This document shows positions 1 to 12,500 of a DNA stretch of 64,000 nt, in pieces (the first letter of the stretch is position 1; each line of letters opens with the position of its first letter). Position numbers and translations under genes: made by a program. The stretch is from assembly GCA_002778195.1 (NCBI GenBank), contig PCDI01000001.1:4923869-4987868 (forward strand). Direction: 5' to 3'. The DNA comes from Raffaelea ambrosiae. Its lineage: Eukaryota; Ascomycota; Sordariomycetes; Ophiostomatales; Ophiostomataceae. The notes under the pieces are model-generated. The model was not told where the DNA came from and ran no database searches. It saw only the letters and a list, made by a program, of their open reading frames with translations.

Positions 1-888
1 AAGGGCGAAGCCTTGAGCACGAAGGGAAAGAAAAGACAGAACAAAGGAAACATAAGAGAAGAAGGAGAAGAAAGGGTATCTTTGGTGAAGAAGATATGAA
101 GGCAAGCAAACGAATGTAGAGAAGCGACACAAGAACAGAAGGTACACACCATTCAAGTAAGGGCTGATGTAGATGCACCCGGCCTGGCTGGAGGCAACGG
201 CCTGGGGGATGCCGAACAGGGCCGTGCCCAGCGTCGGGATGCCCTCGGCGGTCAGGATCTTGCCGGCATTCAGAGCCGGGCCCGTGCACGGGATCTTGAT
301 GCAATAACGGTCCCGGGTGATGCCGGCGCGGGCAAACTCCTGGTCGTACAGCCGGGCGTGGGCCAGGGTCTTTTCCATGTCGTAGGCGTCGGCGGGGGAT
401 GTCTGCAGTAGCACGCGGCCGCTGATCAAGTCGATGTTTCGTTTGCAAAGGAGCACAGCCTGGGGGAGTTTAGTCTCTCACTTTCTTTTCCCTCTTTCTT
501 TCTCTTTCTCTTTCTTTCTCCCCTCCTCTTCCCTTTCCCTTTTCTTTCTGTTCTTCCCCCCTCTCTTTCTACTTACAGCCCTCGAGTAGATGGCTAGCCA
601 ACCTGCATCCTTGAGTTCGCGGGCGGCCTGCTCGAGAATCTCTTTGCTGGACGGCTGAGCCAACTGGAGATCGACAAAAGACTGGTTGCTGGTTTCGTCG
701 TGCGGCTTGATCGGCATAGACTTGAGGTAGTCCGTGTCCATGTAGTCCAGGTCGACATCCACTGGCCAGAGAAAATTAGTTTCTTTCGTCGATTGTATTG
801 ATTGTGTGTGCCTGTTAGAGCTCTGGTTGGGCTACTCACACATCTCCTCGAGCTTGTCGAGGAGAGTGACTTTCTTTGTGTCTGCCAT
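1..888 (-). CDS. Transaldolase-family protein, N-terminal part (gene runs off the left edge)
   Basis: The product belongs to the class I transaldolase family, which moves three-carbon ketol units in the non-oxidative pentose phosphate pathway in the cytosol through a lysine Schiff base. The ATG at 888 opens MADTKKVTLLDKLEEM. Exons are 838-888 (ends before GTGAGT), 577-761 (after CAG, ends before GTAAGT) and 150-459 (after CAG, ends before GTGTGT); bases 1-149 are then intron and the rest lies outside. Exon 3 carries the barrel segment CIKIPCTGPAL, whose Lys is the expected Schiff-base residue, followed by TLGTALFG and YISPYLNG. The exact first splice junction is the least certain point. Family assignment is from remembered conservation in fungal transaldolases of this subtype (MDTDYLKSMPIKPHDETSNQ-like start), not a search. 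Confidence 0.85.
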
Positions 889-3413
889 GATGAACTTTGT
901 ATGTCTGTGTATTTGTGTATTTGTATTTGTGTATTTGTCTGCTTTTGTGTAGTTTCTTCTGCCTTTTGTGATGTGTTTTGTGTTTTTGTCTATTGTGCGA
1001 GAAGCAGAGATTTTTTCTTTTTTGCATGAACTACAAACAAATCTTTTGTATTTAACAAAAAAAAAATCAAAAAAATCACAATGGTCACAATGCCCAAATC
1101 TCACGATGGAGGGGGGTTAGGACTGCGGAGAATGTGGAAAGCTCAGTCATCCGGGTTGCCCAATGTGGTATTCGGTCTGTTAGGCCCAATGTCAACCCAA
1201 CCGCTCAGGCACCTCCAAAGGCCCTGTCACGTACCTTGCGATGGATTGTGGCATCACCTGAACAGCCGGAGTTTCTCAATTGGGCAATTGCCGCAAGAAA
1301 TAGAACCAGCCGACACCGCGAACTATCGTGACCTGCAGAGTCGCGGTACATGAAAGCGCCGGCGTGGCGCGCTAGCCCCCGCACCGGAGTAAACTTTCCA
1401 GATTCGCCTCCGGGCATGCGACCTCGGGTCGGGGTCTGGCTCCGACTGGCACAAAAGAAAGACAAATAGAACGAGAACATGAAATCGGGCTGATCTGAAT
1501 GTTGATCGGTTGATCTTGGTTGATCCCGGTCGTCTACAACTGTAAAGAGTTTGGTGTCGTTGACGACAGAGCCAGCACACAGCACTGATCATTCTAATTG
1601 CATGCGTCGATACTACAGCACATCAGTTTCACCATTAGAAGCACAATGATTGTTGTGCATATGCGTATCTAAGTTGCGAAGAGTGTTGGTGCGCCAAGAG
1701 TTTCATGGATACTCTCGCTACGCAGTTGACGCAAGGGGGGACACTTCTGGGCTGGATAAGCATCACCATGAGCAAAAAGAGCATATGAGCACAATGCCGT
1801 TTGTTCAGAACAAAAGAAGATTCGGACAATTTAAACGAACCAAGGAAAGCTGGGAGACAAGGTATACGAGAAACAGAGCTTGCGAGACACAAAACCCCAA
1901 GACCACCTTGCAGAATGTTGCCTGCCTTCAATCTTACCACATGCACCTAAACATCCGAATAAACTTTCTTCGCGAACGAGGCTCTCGAGTAAGAACAGCG
2001 TCCCTTTATGGGCAGTGTGGGAACTTGTCCGAGATCGTCGACACAGACCGATGCCTGTTTCACCCAGGCAGCGCCAACTTCTCCTCTTTGTCTTGCGATA
2101 TCGAGTGAGCAGCCGGAGTCTGGTCGTCTGATAGCTGCCCAGGCAGCACCGGCCAGCGGGGACAGAGCTGCAAGGCTAGTGCTGAGTGTGGGATGGAAGG
2201 CGGCTTGTACGAGTAAGGCAGCGATCGTTCTCTAAAGGGCCGATACTATGCATGCATGCATCCATCCATACGACTGGACGCTCAGAATCCCTTGCAGACA
2301 CATCTGTTGGATGCGATGTTGCCAAGCTGGAAAAAAAGAAAGTGCCTTCTAATGGGCGAGCATGCAGGGTGACCGTACCAAGATACAGTGATGTTCAGAC
2401 ATGAGGCAAGATAAGAGAGACAAGGGAGGAGTGTCTGGGTTGACGTGGGCCAGTGCTGAGGGGAGGGCTGCGAGACGACCGAGATCTACAAAGTACGTGA
2501 TTCTGTCGTGATGCGCGTTCTGACCCGTGCCCAAACGAATCTGGCGTGGTGCCCCTGGCTCAGGGAGAGACATGATTTGCACACAAGCGAGACATCAACA
2601 CGGCTGTGTGTAACTAATACGGGTACTGCCAGCAGCCAAGCAAGGGGGGGATCTCCCCTTGTTCTGCTTCGCGCGGCAGTATACGTTCCTGGTACTTGTC
2701 TCACCCATTGCGCGTCTCCGGGGATGATTGGCACTAAGAACAGGCGAAGGAATGCGCCTTGGAGAATTAAAAAAAGTACGAGCAACCAGCCATACAGAGC
2801 GCATGTAAAGACAATCGTCCTGCTTGGGTGTTTGGGTGTTTGGGTGTTCTGGTTTGCGTGTTTTGAAGGATGCGAATGTCCACGTAAGAGATGCCTTTTT
2901 CCCCCCCTTTTGCCAGTTGTCAGTGGAGCACAAATCCATACAAGCCAGGCATCCACACCCTGATGGGGAAGGAGGTTCTCAGATTCAGCCTTTAGGCATC
3001 GAGCGCAACTGAGAAGTGACGGCCAGCAAGTCATCCGGTCAGCACTTTACTTAGCAGGGCCGGGGCAAAGCATAGTGCAGACGGCCACAAGGGAGCGTTG
3101 TGTGCAGACAGCGTTGCAAAGTAGATAAGGCGGGCCCGGCAGCCCGACAACGATTGGCCAATGACTCACCGGCACGATAGCAGGCTTGGCCTATGCTATC
3201 GTAGCGGTGATTCTACAGATCGGTTGGTCCTAGCAAAATGGGCTTTTACCAGGAATGGTAGGTCTCTTATGAGAGGGTCATGTGTGGAGAGGTGTTTTTT
3301 TGGTGGAGCCAGCAGAGGAGACAGGAAGAGTGGCCGTTGAGTGGCGGCAGTAGATGCGACAGGGCGTGCGTGCTGGTGCATTTGTGGTGAGGTGGTGGTG
3401 TTTGCGGCCTTGG

Positions 3414-3434
3414 CCATTGGCCATTGGCCATTGG
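3414..3434 (-). promoter_or_regulatory. Three tandem inverted CCAAT motifs
   Basis: The 7-base unit CCATTGG is repeated exactly three times, so the minus strand reads CCAATGG three times in a row. CCAAT is the core bound by the HAP/CBC complex in fungi. The array lies far from either flanking gene (about 2.5 kb upstream of the transaldolase ATG and 1.6 kb upstream of the transporter ATG), so it may equally be a plain short tandem repeat. Confidence 0.3.
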
Positions 3435-4784
3435 CGTGGTGTAGCTAATGATGGTCGAGATGGACATCTCGGAGCGGCTCCTCGGCTTTGTGAGGGGGGG
3501 GGGGAATTGGAATCGATTTCATCAGACAATTCGGGGGAACAGCTTTGGTGGCAAGATTTGATTTGCACAACTTTTTCCAATGAGGCGCTGGCAGATTCCA
3601 GTCTCAGGCCTTCGGTGTATCTCTCAGCATGTCCGCATAGCTGGTGCGCCGAAAGCGGGGCCCACGCAACACACAGCACACAATCGCCTGCGAGAAACCG
3701 CGGCTAGGAAGGGGCACCTGCAGGAGACAGCGCCACGAGGTAACTAAGACTTAGTTACTCGTAATATCCTATTCCCCCGAGTATCACCACGCAGGCCATG
3801 CAGGTGCTACGTAGTAGTCTCTTACTCTAGTATCGCTACGATTAATACGAGGGGCGGCCGGAAAGTGCAAGCCGCTCCTTCCTAACGTGTGCATCACGGC
3901 TCATGGAAGGCGCGACGGCGCTTTGCCAAGCACTATTTGTGAATATGCGTCTCGTCTATGAACGATGTCCGCCCATACAACGCCGTACCTAGCCTAGCGG
4001 TATGGTGACTTCCAGGTTATGCCACCAGACGGGGTATGGACGCGCACCCTTTTCTTATTAACACCAACTCCAGGAATTGAGAAGGAACGCCAGCCGAAGC
4101 CGGACTAAACCGCAACAGGCCAGCCACAGTGAACCGTTTCTTCGACAAGCGCACCATCCACCAGCCCACTAGCTCTGTCCTGGAGCCCACTTTCCTGGTC
4201 GGGGGATTTCTTTGGCCCCCCCAGTCGCTCTTTCTGGGTTTGTCGCCATTTGCTGTCATGAAAACCTGTGCCGCCGCATCCTCCATAGTTCTTTCCTTGT
4301 GAGACATGTCAACAGCACGTCACCATGACCCGGTGTCCGCATACCATACATGGCACGAAAAATTTGCTGTTCCGCAGGGCCCTCTTCTGACTTTCCGGGT
4401 CTCCTTTTCTTCTGGGGACCCTTTGTCTCCGTCTGCTCGCCGGTGGTCCCTTGCTCGCTTCGCGTCTTGTGTCTCGCTTCTGCATGCTATCGACCCTATC
4501 GACCCTATCGACCGACCCATCGCGCACCTTGACAAGCTCATACTAACTATAAAATTAACCTCGTAACTACCTACACCGCACTATGTAATAGCAAGAACTG
4601 CGTCAGTGCCTGCCCACCCGATCCGCGCTTCCTTGGCGGCATGTCAACCGACCTGGCACGCAAGAACGGGGCGGGATCCAGAAAAAAAAATTATTAAGCC
4701 CGGGGACGAACTGCCCCTTCCTCATTTTTATTTTATTTTACATTATTTTTTTATTTTCGCCTCTCGATCTTGCCTCTATCTATC

Positions 4785-4920
4785 GCCAAATATATTTTTC
4801 CCGCCATCCTCTTCTCCCACCCCCTTCTCTCTTCCCTCTCTTCTCTCCTTTCGCCCCCCCCCCCTCCCTCTCCTCCCTCTTCTCTCCCCTTTCTCTCTTC
4901 TCCCCCATCGGACTCGATTT
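4785..4920 (+). promoter_or_regulatory. Pyrimidine-rich tract upstream of the ABC transporter gene
   Basis: The plus strand is almost pure C and T for over 100 bases, with a C run near 4855-4864, ending about 80 bases before the ATG at 5001. CT-rich tracts just upstream of the transcription start are common in promoters of strongly expressed filamentous fungal genes; here it is a likely core promoter or 5' UTR element for the transporter. Confidence 0.4.
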
Positions 4921-5000
4921 TCTTGTCCGCCGCGTACGCTATCTTCATTCGCCGGTCTCGCCGCTGCCATTGAGCTCCTCCCCGTCTACGTGGGGCAAGC

Positions 5001-8000
5001 ATGGCCACAGCTTCGTGCTCCTGGCCGATATGGCGTGTTGACGATTTTACCATATGTTTTCAGAGAGAGTGAGTTGCGAGCTTCCATTTGTTCTGTTTCT
5101 CGTCCGCTTTTCTGCCTGCCTTTCCACCCGGCCTGATTGCCTGGGTTTTCCGCCTGCTAACCCACTTTCCGCGCTCCAGCTACCTCAAGACCCTGCTTCC
5201 ATTGACGGTCATCCTCATTTCTCTGCTCATCGTGATTTCCCAGACTCTGCTTCGCGTCGCAAAATTGAGACAAAAATCTCACGGCGCCTACGAATCTCTG
5301 CCCACGGAAATTCCCGAAGATGCTCCTCCCGCCAACCGCACCGACCTCCCGGTTCCCGAGGAGGGCGACAGCAGCGAAGATGACGCCGAGGCCGACCGGT
5401 ATCGTGACAATGCCGACACCGACCAGGAGGCCGACGACGGCCTCACGATGAACGGCAACGGCAACGGCAACGGCCTGGCGCTCACCCGCACCATCACCAA
5501 GGGCTCCATTGTCAAGGCGGACAACCCGACCGGCCAGAACTTGATCCTTGTCGCCGAGGAGCTGGCCATTGCCGGCCTGATCGCCATCAATGCAATTGCA
5601 CTCGCAAAGGGCGCCTTTGTGGGCAACGTGGGCAAGGACGGCGACGATGCCGCCACCTGGAAGGGCCGCCTGGCCGCTATTTCCGGCCTGGCTCTCTGGG
5701 TCTACGTCTTTGTGCTCGTCACGCTGCGTCTGATGCTCGGCAAGACCCAATGGCGCATTCCTCATCTCTGGAACCACACGGCCACCATCTACTCGCTGCA
5801 GTGGCTCTTCACGATCGTCATCTTCCGCTCAGTCATCATCCACGCCAGCACGCGCCTCACCGAGGTGCTCGTTATCATCGAGTTCGCCCTGACGTCCCTG
5901 CTCTTCATCATGGCCATCACCACCCGCAAGGGCAACAAGACCGTGCTGCTCGAGTGGGAAGACGGCATTCCGCCCTCGCGCGAGAGCCTCGCATCGCTCT
6001 TCTCGCACTTCACCTTCGCCTGGGTCGACGCCATTGTCTGGGAGGGCTACCGCGAGCCGCTCGAGATGGGCCGCGTCTGGAACCTCAGCCCCAAGGACAA
6101 GGCCGGCGCCGTCCTCGCCCACTACCGCCAGATCCGCAAGTCCACGTCTCTGACCCTCCATCTGCTGCTGTACTTCAAGAAGAGCCTTCTCATCCAGGCT
6201 GCCTGGGCCACGATGTCCGGCGTCTTCACCTTTGCGCCCACGATGCTGCTCAAGGCCATCCTCGAGTACGTCGAGCATCCAGACAGCGCCCCCCGCAACG
6301 TTCTCTGGCTGTATGTGATTCTCCTGCCCGTCACCGACCTGGTGCGCTCCTTTGGCGACAACCGCGCTCTCTGGATCGGTCGCAAGATCTGCATCAACAT
6401 CCGCGCCATTCTCGTCGGCGAGATCTACGCCAAGGCCCTGCGCCGCAAGGCCGCGTCTGGCAACGACTCGGTTCTCGGCACCAAGAAGGACAAGGCATCC
6501 AAGACCAGCGACGCCGACGAGGCACAGGGATGGCTGGCAAAGGCCAAGGCCAAGGTCGGCCTCAAATCGAAGAAGCCCAGCGCCGCCAACGGTGCTGCCG
6601 CTGCCCAGCAATCCAACGGTGCTGCCGCCGCGGCCAAGGATGGCAAAGCCAGCAAGGACACCAGCGGTGACGAGCAGGCCAATGTGGGTACCATCATCAA
6701 CTTGATGTCCGTCGACAGCTTCAAGGTGTCCGAAGTCACTGCCTACCTCCACTACCTCGTTGCTGCCGCCCCGACCCAGCTCATCGTTGCCGTCTATCTG
6801 CTGTACCGTGTCATGGGTGTCAGTGCCATCCCGGGCTTCATCGTCATGGCCGCCTTGCTGCCTATCAACATTGGCTTCGCCAAGGCCTTCAACTCGACGC
6901 AGAAGCGGATCATGGCTGCTACCGACAAGCGTATCCACAGCACGAACGAGATCCTGCAGAACATTCGCATTGTCAAATACTTCGCCTGGGAGCTGCGCTT
7001 CGGCAACATTGTCGATCAGAAGCGCCGCAACGAGCTGAAGGCCCTCCGCGCTCGCTACATGGTCTGGGCCTGCGCCGTCGCCGTCTGGAACACCGTGCCC
7101 ATTCTCATCACCTTTTTCTGCTTCCTGGTCTACACCATCATCCTCGAGCGCCCTCTCTACCCGTCTGTCGCCTTCACCGCCATCTCGCTCTTCATGCTGC
7201 TGCGGTACCCTCTCGATCAGCTCGGCGACATGATTGCCCACGTGCAAGAGTCCCAGGTGTCCATTGACCGTATCGAGGAGTTCTTGTCCGAGGAAGAGAC
7301 TGAGAAGTTTGTCCAGCTTGGCCCTGACAACGTTGACAAGGAGACGGGAGAACGGGTCATTGGATTCCGCAACAACGCCAGCTTCATCTGGGGCTCCAAG
7401 GACGTGGTCGCCGAAGACGGATCCATGGCGTTCCGTCTTCTTGACTTGAATGTGGACTTCCAAATTGGAAAGCTCAACGTGATCACCGGCCCCACCGGCT
7501 CTGGAAAAACCTCCATGCTCATGGCTCTGCTTGGTGAGATGACCCAGATCACCGGCCGCGTCTATCTTCCTGGAGGCCGCAGCCGTGAAGATGTGCACCC
7601 CGACCCGGAGACAGGACTGGCCGAAACATGTGCCTACGTTGCTCAGCAAGCCTGGCTGGTGAACGCCACTATCCGGGACAACATTCTGTTCTCGTCGCCT
7701 TTCGACGACCAGCGCTACAAGGACGTCCTCGTCGCCTGTGCTCTGGAACACGACCTGAACGAGGCACTGGACAACGGAGACGAGACACTGGTCGGCGAAA
7801 AGGGCATCACCCTATCCGGCGGCCAGAAGCAGCGCATCTCACTGGCGCGTGCCCTTTACTCCAACTCCCGCCACCTGCTGCTGGACGACTGCCTGAGCGC
7901 CGTGGACTCGCACACTGCCCAATGGATCTTCAACAACTGCATCCGCGGCCCGCTTATGCGAGGTCGGACCTGTGTTCTGGTGACGCACAACATTGGCCTG

Positions 8001-10400
8001 TGCGTGCCTTTCTCCGATTACACGATTATGATGGAAAACGGCCGTGTCACCGCCCAGGGCCCGTCGCAGGAGCTCATTGCATCCGGCAAGCTGGGCGAGG
8101 AAGTCCAGAGGTCGCACCCGGGTTCCGCCAACATCTCGCGCATTCCGTCTCGTGTTCCTTCGAGTGTTGGCGAGGAGGCTGAGAGCGGCGGCGACAGTGC
8201 TACGCTCATTGATAACGGCGGTGCCGCTGATCCTTCCCAGACAGCAGGTGCTGAGGCACAGTCCGACATCAACAAGAAAAAGAAGAAGAAGGACGGGGCC
8301 AAGAAGGATGCCCTGGAGGAGACGAAAGCAACAGGGGCTGTCAAGTGGCCAGTCATGCAGCTCTATCTCGGCTCCATGGGTGCCTGGTGGTTCTGGGTGA
8401 TTGCCGCCGTGGTCTTTAGTCTGCAGCAGCTGAGTCAAGTGGTGTCGAACATCTGGATCAAGGAATGGGCGAACCAGTACAATCAAAACAGCGTCGACTC
8501 GGTTTCTTCGTCGTGGAGTTACGGCCAGCAGCATTCTCTGCACGCCCGATCGCTCTCGTCCTCCTTCTCACCGTCGGCTGTTTCGTTCTCCTTCCTCGGC
8601 CTCCCACAGCAATGGATGCCACAGAACTCGACGGTATTCCAAGCAGACACTGCCCTTTCCGCAGCTATGAAGCCCCAAGTCAACAACCACTACTACATCC
8701 TGGTTCTGGCTATCATTGGTCTGGCGGGTACTGTCTTTGCCTTTTTCCGGGACATTTGGATCTTTTACGGCTCGCTGACGGCCTCGCTGAAACTGCACAA
8801 TCATTTGATGAAGTCGGTGTCCTTTGCCAAGTTCAAGTTCTTTGACGTGACGCCTCTCGGCCAGATGATGAACCGATTCAGCAAGGACCTCGAGGCCGTC
8901 GACCAAGAGGTTGCGCCTGTCGCCATCAGCGTCATGACCTGCGCCCTCGGCATTATTATTACGATTATTTTGATTGCCGTGATCACGCCCGGTTTCTTGG
9001 TGGCAGGTGTGTTCATCACGGCTCTGTACGTTTTCCTGGGCAAGTTCTACCTCGCTGCGTCTCGCGACCTGAAGCGATTGGAGTCGGTCCAGCGCAGTCC
9101 TCTGTTCCAGCAATTTGGCGAGACTCTGTCGGGTGTCACCACGATTCGAGCATATGGCGACGAGCGGCGTTTCGTGCGTGACAACCTTACCCGCATCAAC
9201 GCGCAGCTCCGGCCGTTCATCTACCTGTGGGCCGCTAACCGCTGGCTCTCATTCCGGACGGACCTTCTTGGCGATCTCGTGTCCTTCTTTGCGGGCGTGT
9301 TTGTGGTTCTGAGCCTCGGCGTGATCGATGCCGGCTCGGCGGGTCTGTCGCTGAGCTACGCCATTGGGTTTGCCGAGAACATTCTCTGGCTGGTGCGTCT
9401 GTACGCTATGAACGAACAGAACATGAACTCGGTGGAGCGGATCAAGGAGTACCTCGACGTTGAGCAGGAAGCGCCTGCTGTCATTGAAGACAACCGGCCG
9501 CCTCATAATTGGCCGGCCGAAGGCTCCGTGGAGTTTGTGGACTACACTACGCGGTACCGCGAAGACCTGGACCCTGTCCTGCGCGACCTGACCTTCCGCA
9601 TCGCACCGCATGAGAAGGTGGGCATTGTCGGCCGCACGGGCGCCGGCAAGAGCTCACTGGCGCTTGCAATCTTCCGGGCTCTGGAGGCTGAGCAGGGCAA
9701 GATCCTGATCGACGGCATTGACATTGGCCTGATTGGCCTGCGCGACCTCCGCGAGTCGATTACGATTGTGCCCCAGGAGCCCACGCTTTTCATGGGCACG
9801 ATCCGGTCCAACTTGGACCCCTTTGACAACTACACGGACGAGGACATCTTCCATGCGCTGCGTCGCGTGCAGCTGATCGGCCCCGACGAGCTGATCCCGT
9901 CGACGGCGAATACGCCACCGCCAGAGACGGCCGGCGATGGCACGCCGTCAACGCCGACCACACCGGCGACGCCGTCGGCCACCAACAAGAACGTGTTCTT
10001 GGACCTGTCGTCGCCTGTGGCCGAATCTGGATCCAACCTGTCACAGGGACAGCGGCAATTGCTGTGCCTGGCCCGCGCGATGCTGAAGAACCCGTCAGTG
10101 TTGCTGATGGACGAGGCGACAGCGTCGATTGACTACGCGACAGATGCCAAGATCCAGGACACGATCCGGGAGCTGACGTCGACGATCATTACGATTGCGC
10201 ATCGTCTGCAGACGATTGCAGACTACGACAAGGTGCTAGTGCTAGACCGAGGCTCACTGGTCGAGTACGCGCACCCATGGGAGCTGATGCAGAAGGAGGA
10301 GGGTGTGTTCCGGTCGATGTGCGACATGAGTGGCGACTACGAAACGCTGGCCGGGATTGCCAAGAAGGCATTCGACGGCAAGGCGGCCGGACAGCAGTAA
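5001..10400 (+). CDS. ABCC (MRP)-type full ABC transporter, vacuolar Ybt1/bile-acid-permease-like
   Basis: This is a two-exon gene for a 1762-residue ATP-driven exporter of the ABCC subfamily, which in fungi moves bile acids, glutathione conjugates or drugs, often into the vacuole. Exon 1 is 5001-5068 (starts MATASCSWPIW), then an intron 5069-5179 (GTGAGT...CTCCAG), then exon 2 from 5180; the join gives CFQRDYLKTLLPL, typical of this family. A later in-frame ATG at 5088 lies inside the intron and would give a false start. NBD1 has Walker A GPTGSGKT (793-800), signature LSGGQ (901-905) and LLLDD (922-926), with Asp in place of the catalytic Glu, normal for ABCC NBD1. NBD2 has GRTGAGKS (1507-1514), LSQGQ (1643-1647) and LLMDE (1664-1668). 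Low-complexity inserts lie in the first membrane domain (near 6470-6690), in the linker and in NBD2 (9895-9990). Confidence 0.92.
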
Positions 10401-11168
10401 AGGTTTTTTTTTTTTGGAAAGACCTGTAAGCTTGGCTGGGTTCGACTTTCAGCGACGGCCGAAGCCGACTGACAACAGAAATTTTATTATAATTTTCTAC
10501 AGATGCACTGACGGGTGGTATGGAGAACACCCGACGAAAGAACGAAAGAACGAAAAAGAGAGACTACACAATAGGGAAAACAGGACTATGTGAATATCTC
10601 TTATGTTCAAGGCGTGGCGGAGGTTAGACTGCATTTTTGGCCGTTTCTGATCACGTTGGTCATCTGGTTGTCTGTTTTTGCAGGTTACTTTGCCCTGCCT
10701 GGGGGGTTTTTTTCTTTCTCAATGTTTTTTTTCCTTTGTTTTTTCCTTTGTTCTTTCCTCTTTCTTTTCTTTTTACATTGTATTTCAATATGCTTTATCG
10801 TATCCAAGATCTGGGTAGTCGGCGTTTCTCATAGGGGACAGGTGGCTTTTTACGGGCTATTTATTATAGAACTTCGAAATTCAAGTCCAAAGAGTGCAAG
10901 ATGTGATCACTTGTCAGATGCGGTTGGACACTCATGCCCCTGTGAATTCTCAGCCGCGTACTAATATGTAAGAAAGCTTAGCAAAGCTACCCCACTAATG
11001 GTTTTTTGGGTGTGGCAGAATCGGCGCCGCAAGGAGGGGGGAGCTTTGAGCTAGTTATCTTTACAACTACGTATGTCCTTGGCTGGCCACTCCGGTGTTT
11101 CGTTCCATCTTTTTCCTCTAATTTTTCTCTGGGCAAAATCTCCGTGTGCCAACACTCTCCCACACAAA
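10401..11168. other. Intergenic region between two plus-strand genes
   Basis: This holds the transporter 3' UTR and the promoter of the adaptin-binding gene. It begins with a T run and has a GAAAGAAC short tandem repeat near 10537 and a T-rich stretch near 10705-10775. No gene or RNA is visible. Confidence 0.6.
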
Positions 11169-12185
11169 ATGGACATCTCGAATCCACGGCGCATTCTCGC
11201 CGTCGCCCTGGCCGAGTCGCAGGACCATCTGAGCCGGGTCATCAAAGGTGGGCAGTGGGAGGTGAGACGCCTGGTGTAGTAGGAGGACGCTGGATTGCTG
11301 ACCGACAAGACAGACCTTACCGGCAATTATCCGACACCATCGCCGGCCACAGGCGCCCTTGCCGGGACCACACACGAGCTCACCCTCAAGACACCGTACT
11401 ATGCGGCCACCGTGCCGATCTGGCTGGACCTGGTTGGCCAGGTGGACATCAAGGAGGACGAGAGCAAAGAGGAGACCCAGGGCACGGATGATGATCCGAA
11501 GAAGAAAGGGAACACTGCCGTAGATACGTCGTCAGACCATGTGCTGACGCCCAAAGACACGCCCAAAGCAACGACACCAAAGAATGACGCTGACAACGAC
11601 GACACCCCCATGACACCCAAGCAGTGGGCCGATGCCTTTCTGGCAGAGGAGGCCAAGGAAGTCCGCGCCGTCCTCGGCGGCGTTGTCGTGGTCGTGGACA
11701 TCAGCAATGACGCGCAGCGACGAAGCAGCAGCAACAGCAACACCCCGCAGCATGACCTTCTCCATCACGTCGGCCGGCTGGTGCGAGAAGGACTCGGCAC
11801 ACCCCTTGGCGGAGGCGACACCGGCGACGACGACGACGCGCTAGACATGGACGCCAACGACAACTACCTTGACTCCTGGGACGGCGTCGGCGTCGTGGTC
11901 GGCGTCGCCTCGTCCGGGGCGGGCCCGCCCCCACCCGAGGACGTGCTCGAGGCCTGGGACGACGCCTGCGTCGCGGCCGGCCTCGAGTTTGTGCTGGTCG
12001 CCCCCGGCCAGCCGGACGCCAACGAGTTTGGCGAGAAGACGGGCATCCCGCGGGTGTTGGAAGCCCTGGAAGCGAATGACTGGCAGGGGGACGACGGACT
12101 GGGAGACGACGACGACGACCCCGAGTTTGGCGACTTTCAAGGCGCATCTTCGGGGGGTCGACGAAAGAATGCCCTGCTGGGTGAC

Positions 12186-12217
<32 letters not shown>

Positions 12218-12500
12218 CGACGACCTCTTCGACCCGGAGAGCCTCGATTTCGGCTTTGACCGCGCCGACTTTGCCGGTCTGCGGCAGGCCATCTGGCAGC
12301 AGCAGACGGACGAGACGGGCGGCGGTGCTTCCTCCCACGACCAGACCAAAGAAGAAGAAGGAGAAAAAGACGACGTCGAGGCCATGGACCGCATGATGCG
12401 CAAGCTGCTGGCGGCGCGGGATTTGGGCGCGGGGCTGCCGCCGGAGCAGCGGCGACGGCTGGCAGCGCGGGCGGTCGGGGAGGTGATGAAGGAGTTGTAG
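11169..12500 (+). CDS. Alpha/gamma-adaptin-binding protein p34 / Irc6-like
   Basis: The product (421 residues) resembles the p34/Irc6 family, small-GTPase-fold proteins that bind clathrin adaptor complexes AP-1/AP-2 and act in vesicle trafficking. Exon 1 is 11169-11247 (MDISNPRRILAVALAESQD), the intron is 11248-11313 (GTGGGC...GACAG, 66 bases), and exon 2 runs from 11314 to the stop; the join gives VIKDLTGNYPTP. The N-terminal half has the Rossmann-like start and the PIWLDLV strand of the family. The middle is an acidic, GAC-repeat-rich linker with runs of Asp. It holds EFGDFQ at 297-302, which fits the phenylalanine-based consensus that binds adaptor ear domains (inference). The C-terminus has the MDRMMRKLLAARDLGAGLP helix, typical of the family's conserved tail. 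Family call is by remembered similarity. Confidence 0.75.

Larger units (their letters stand above)
889..5000. other. Long intergenic region without a convincing gene
   Basis: About 4.1 kb lies between the start codons of two divergently oriented genes. Open frames on both strands are short, lack codon bias and match no family I know. It contains the upstream region of the transaldolase gene, a triplicated CCATTGG motif at 3414-3434, small tandem repeats such as GGGTGTTT near 2826 and CTATCGACC near 4488, and a pyrimidine-rich tract before the ABC transporter gene. A short stretch near 3730-3850 is locally richer in A+T. I see no RNA gene here. Confidence 0.6.

Noticed and set aside
1205..1585. 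126-codon minus-strand frame in the left intergenic region
   Set aside because: No codon bias, no family resemblance and a residue mix typical of random GC-rich DNA.
5829..7751. 640-codon open frame on the minus strand opposite the ABC transporter gene
   Set aside because: It is an antisense shadow created by the strong GC bias at third positions; the plus strand has clear ABC motifs and the antisense product has no recognisable domain.
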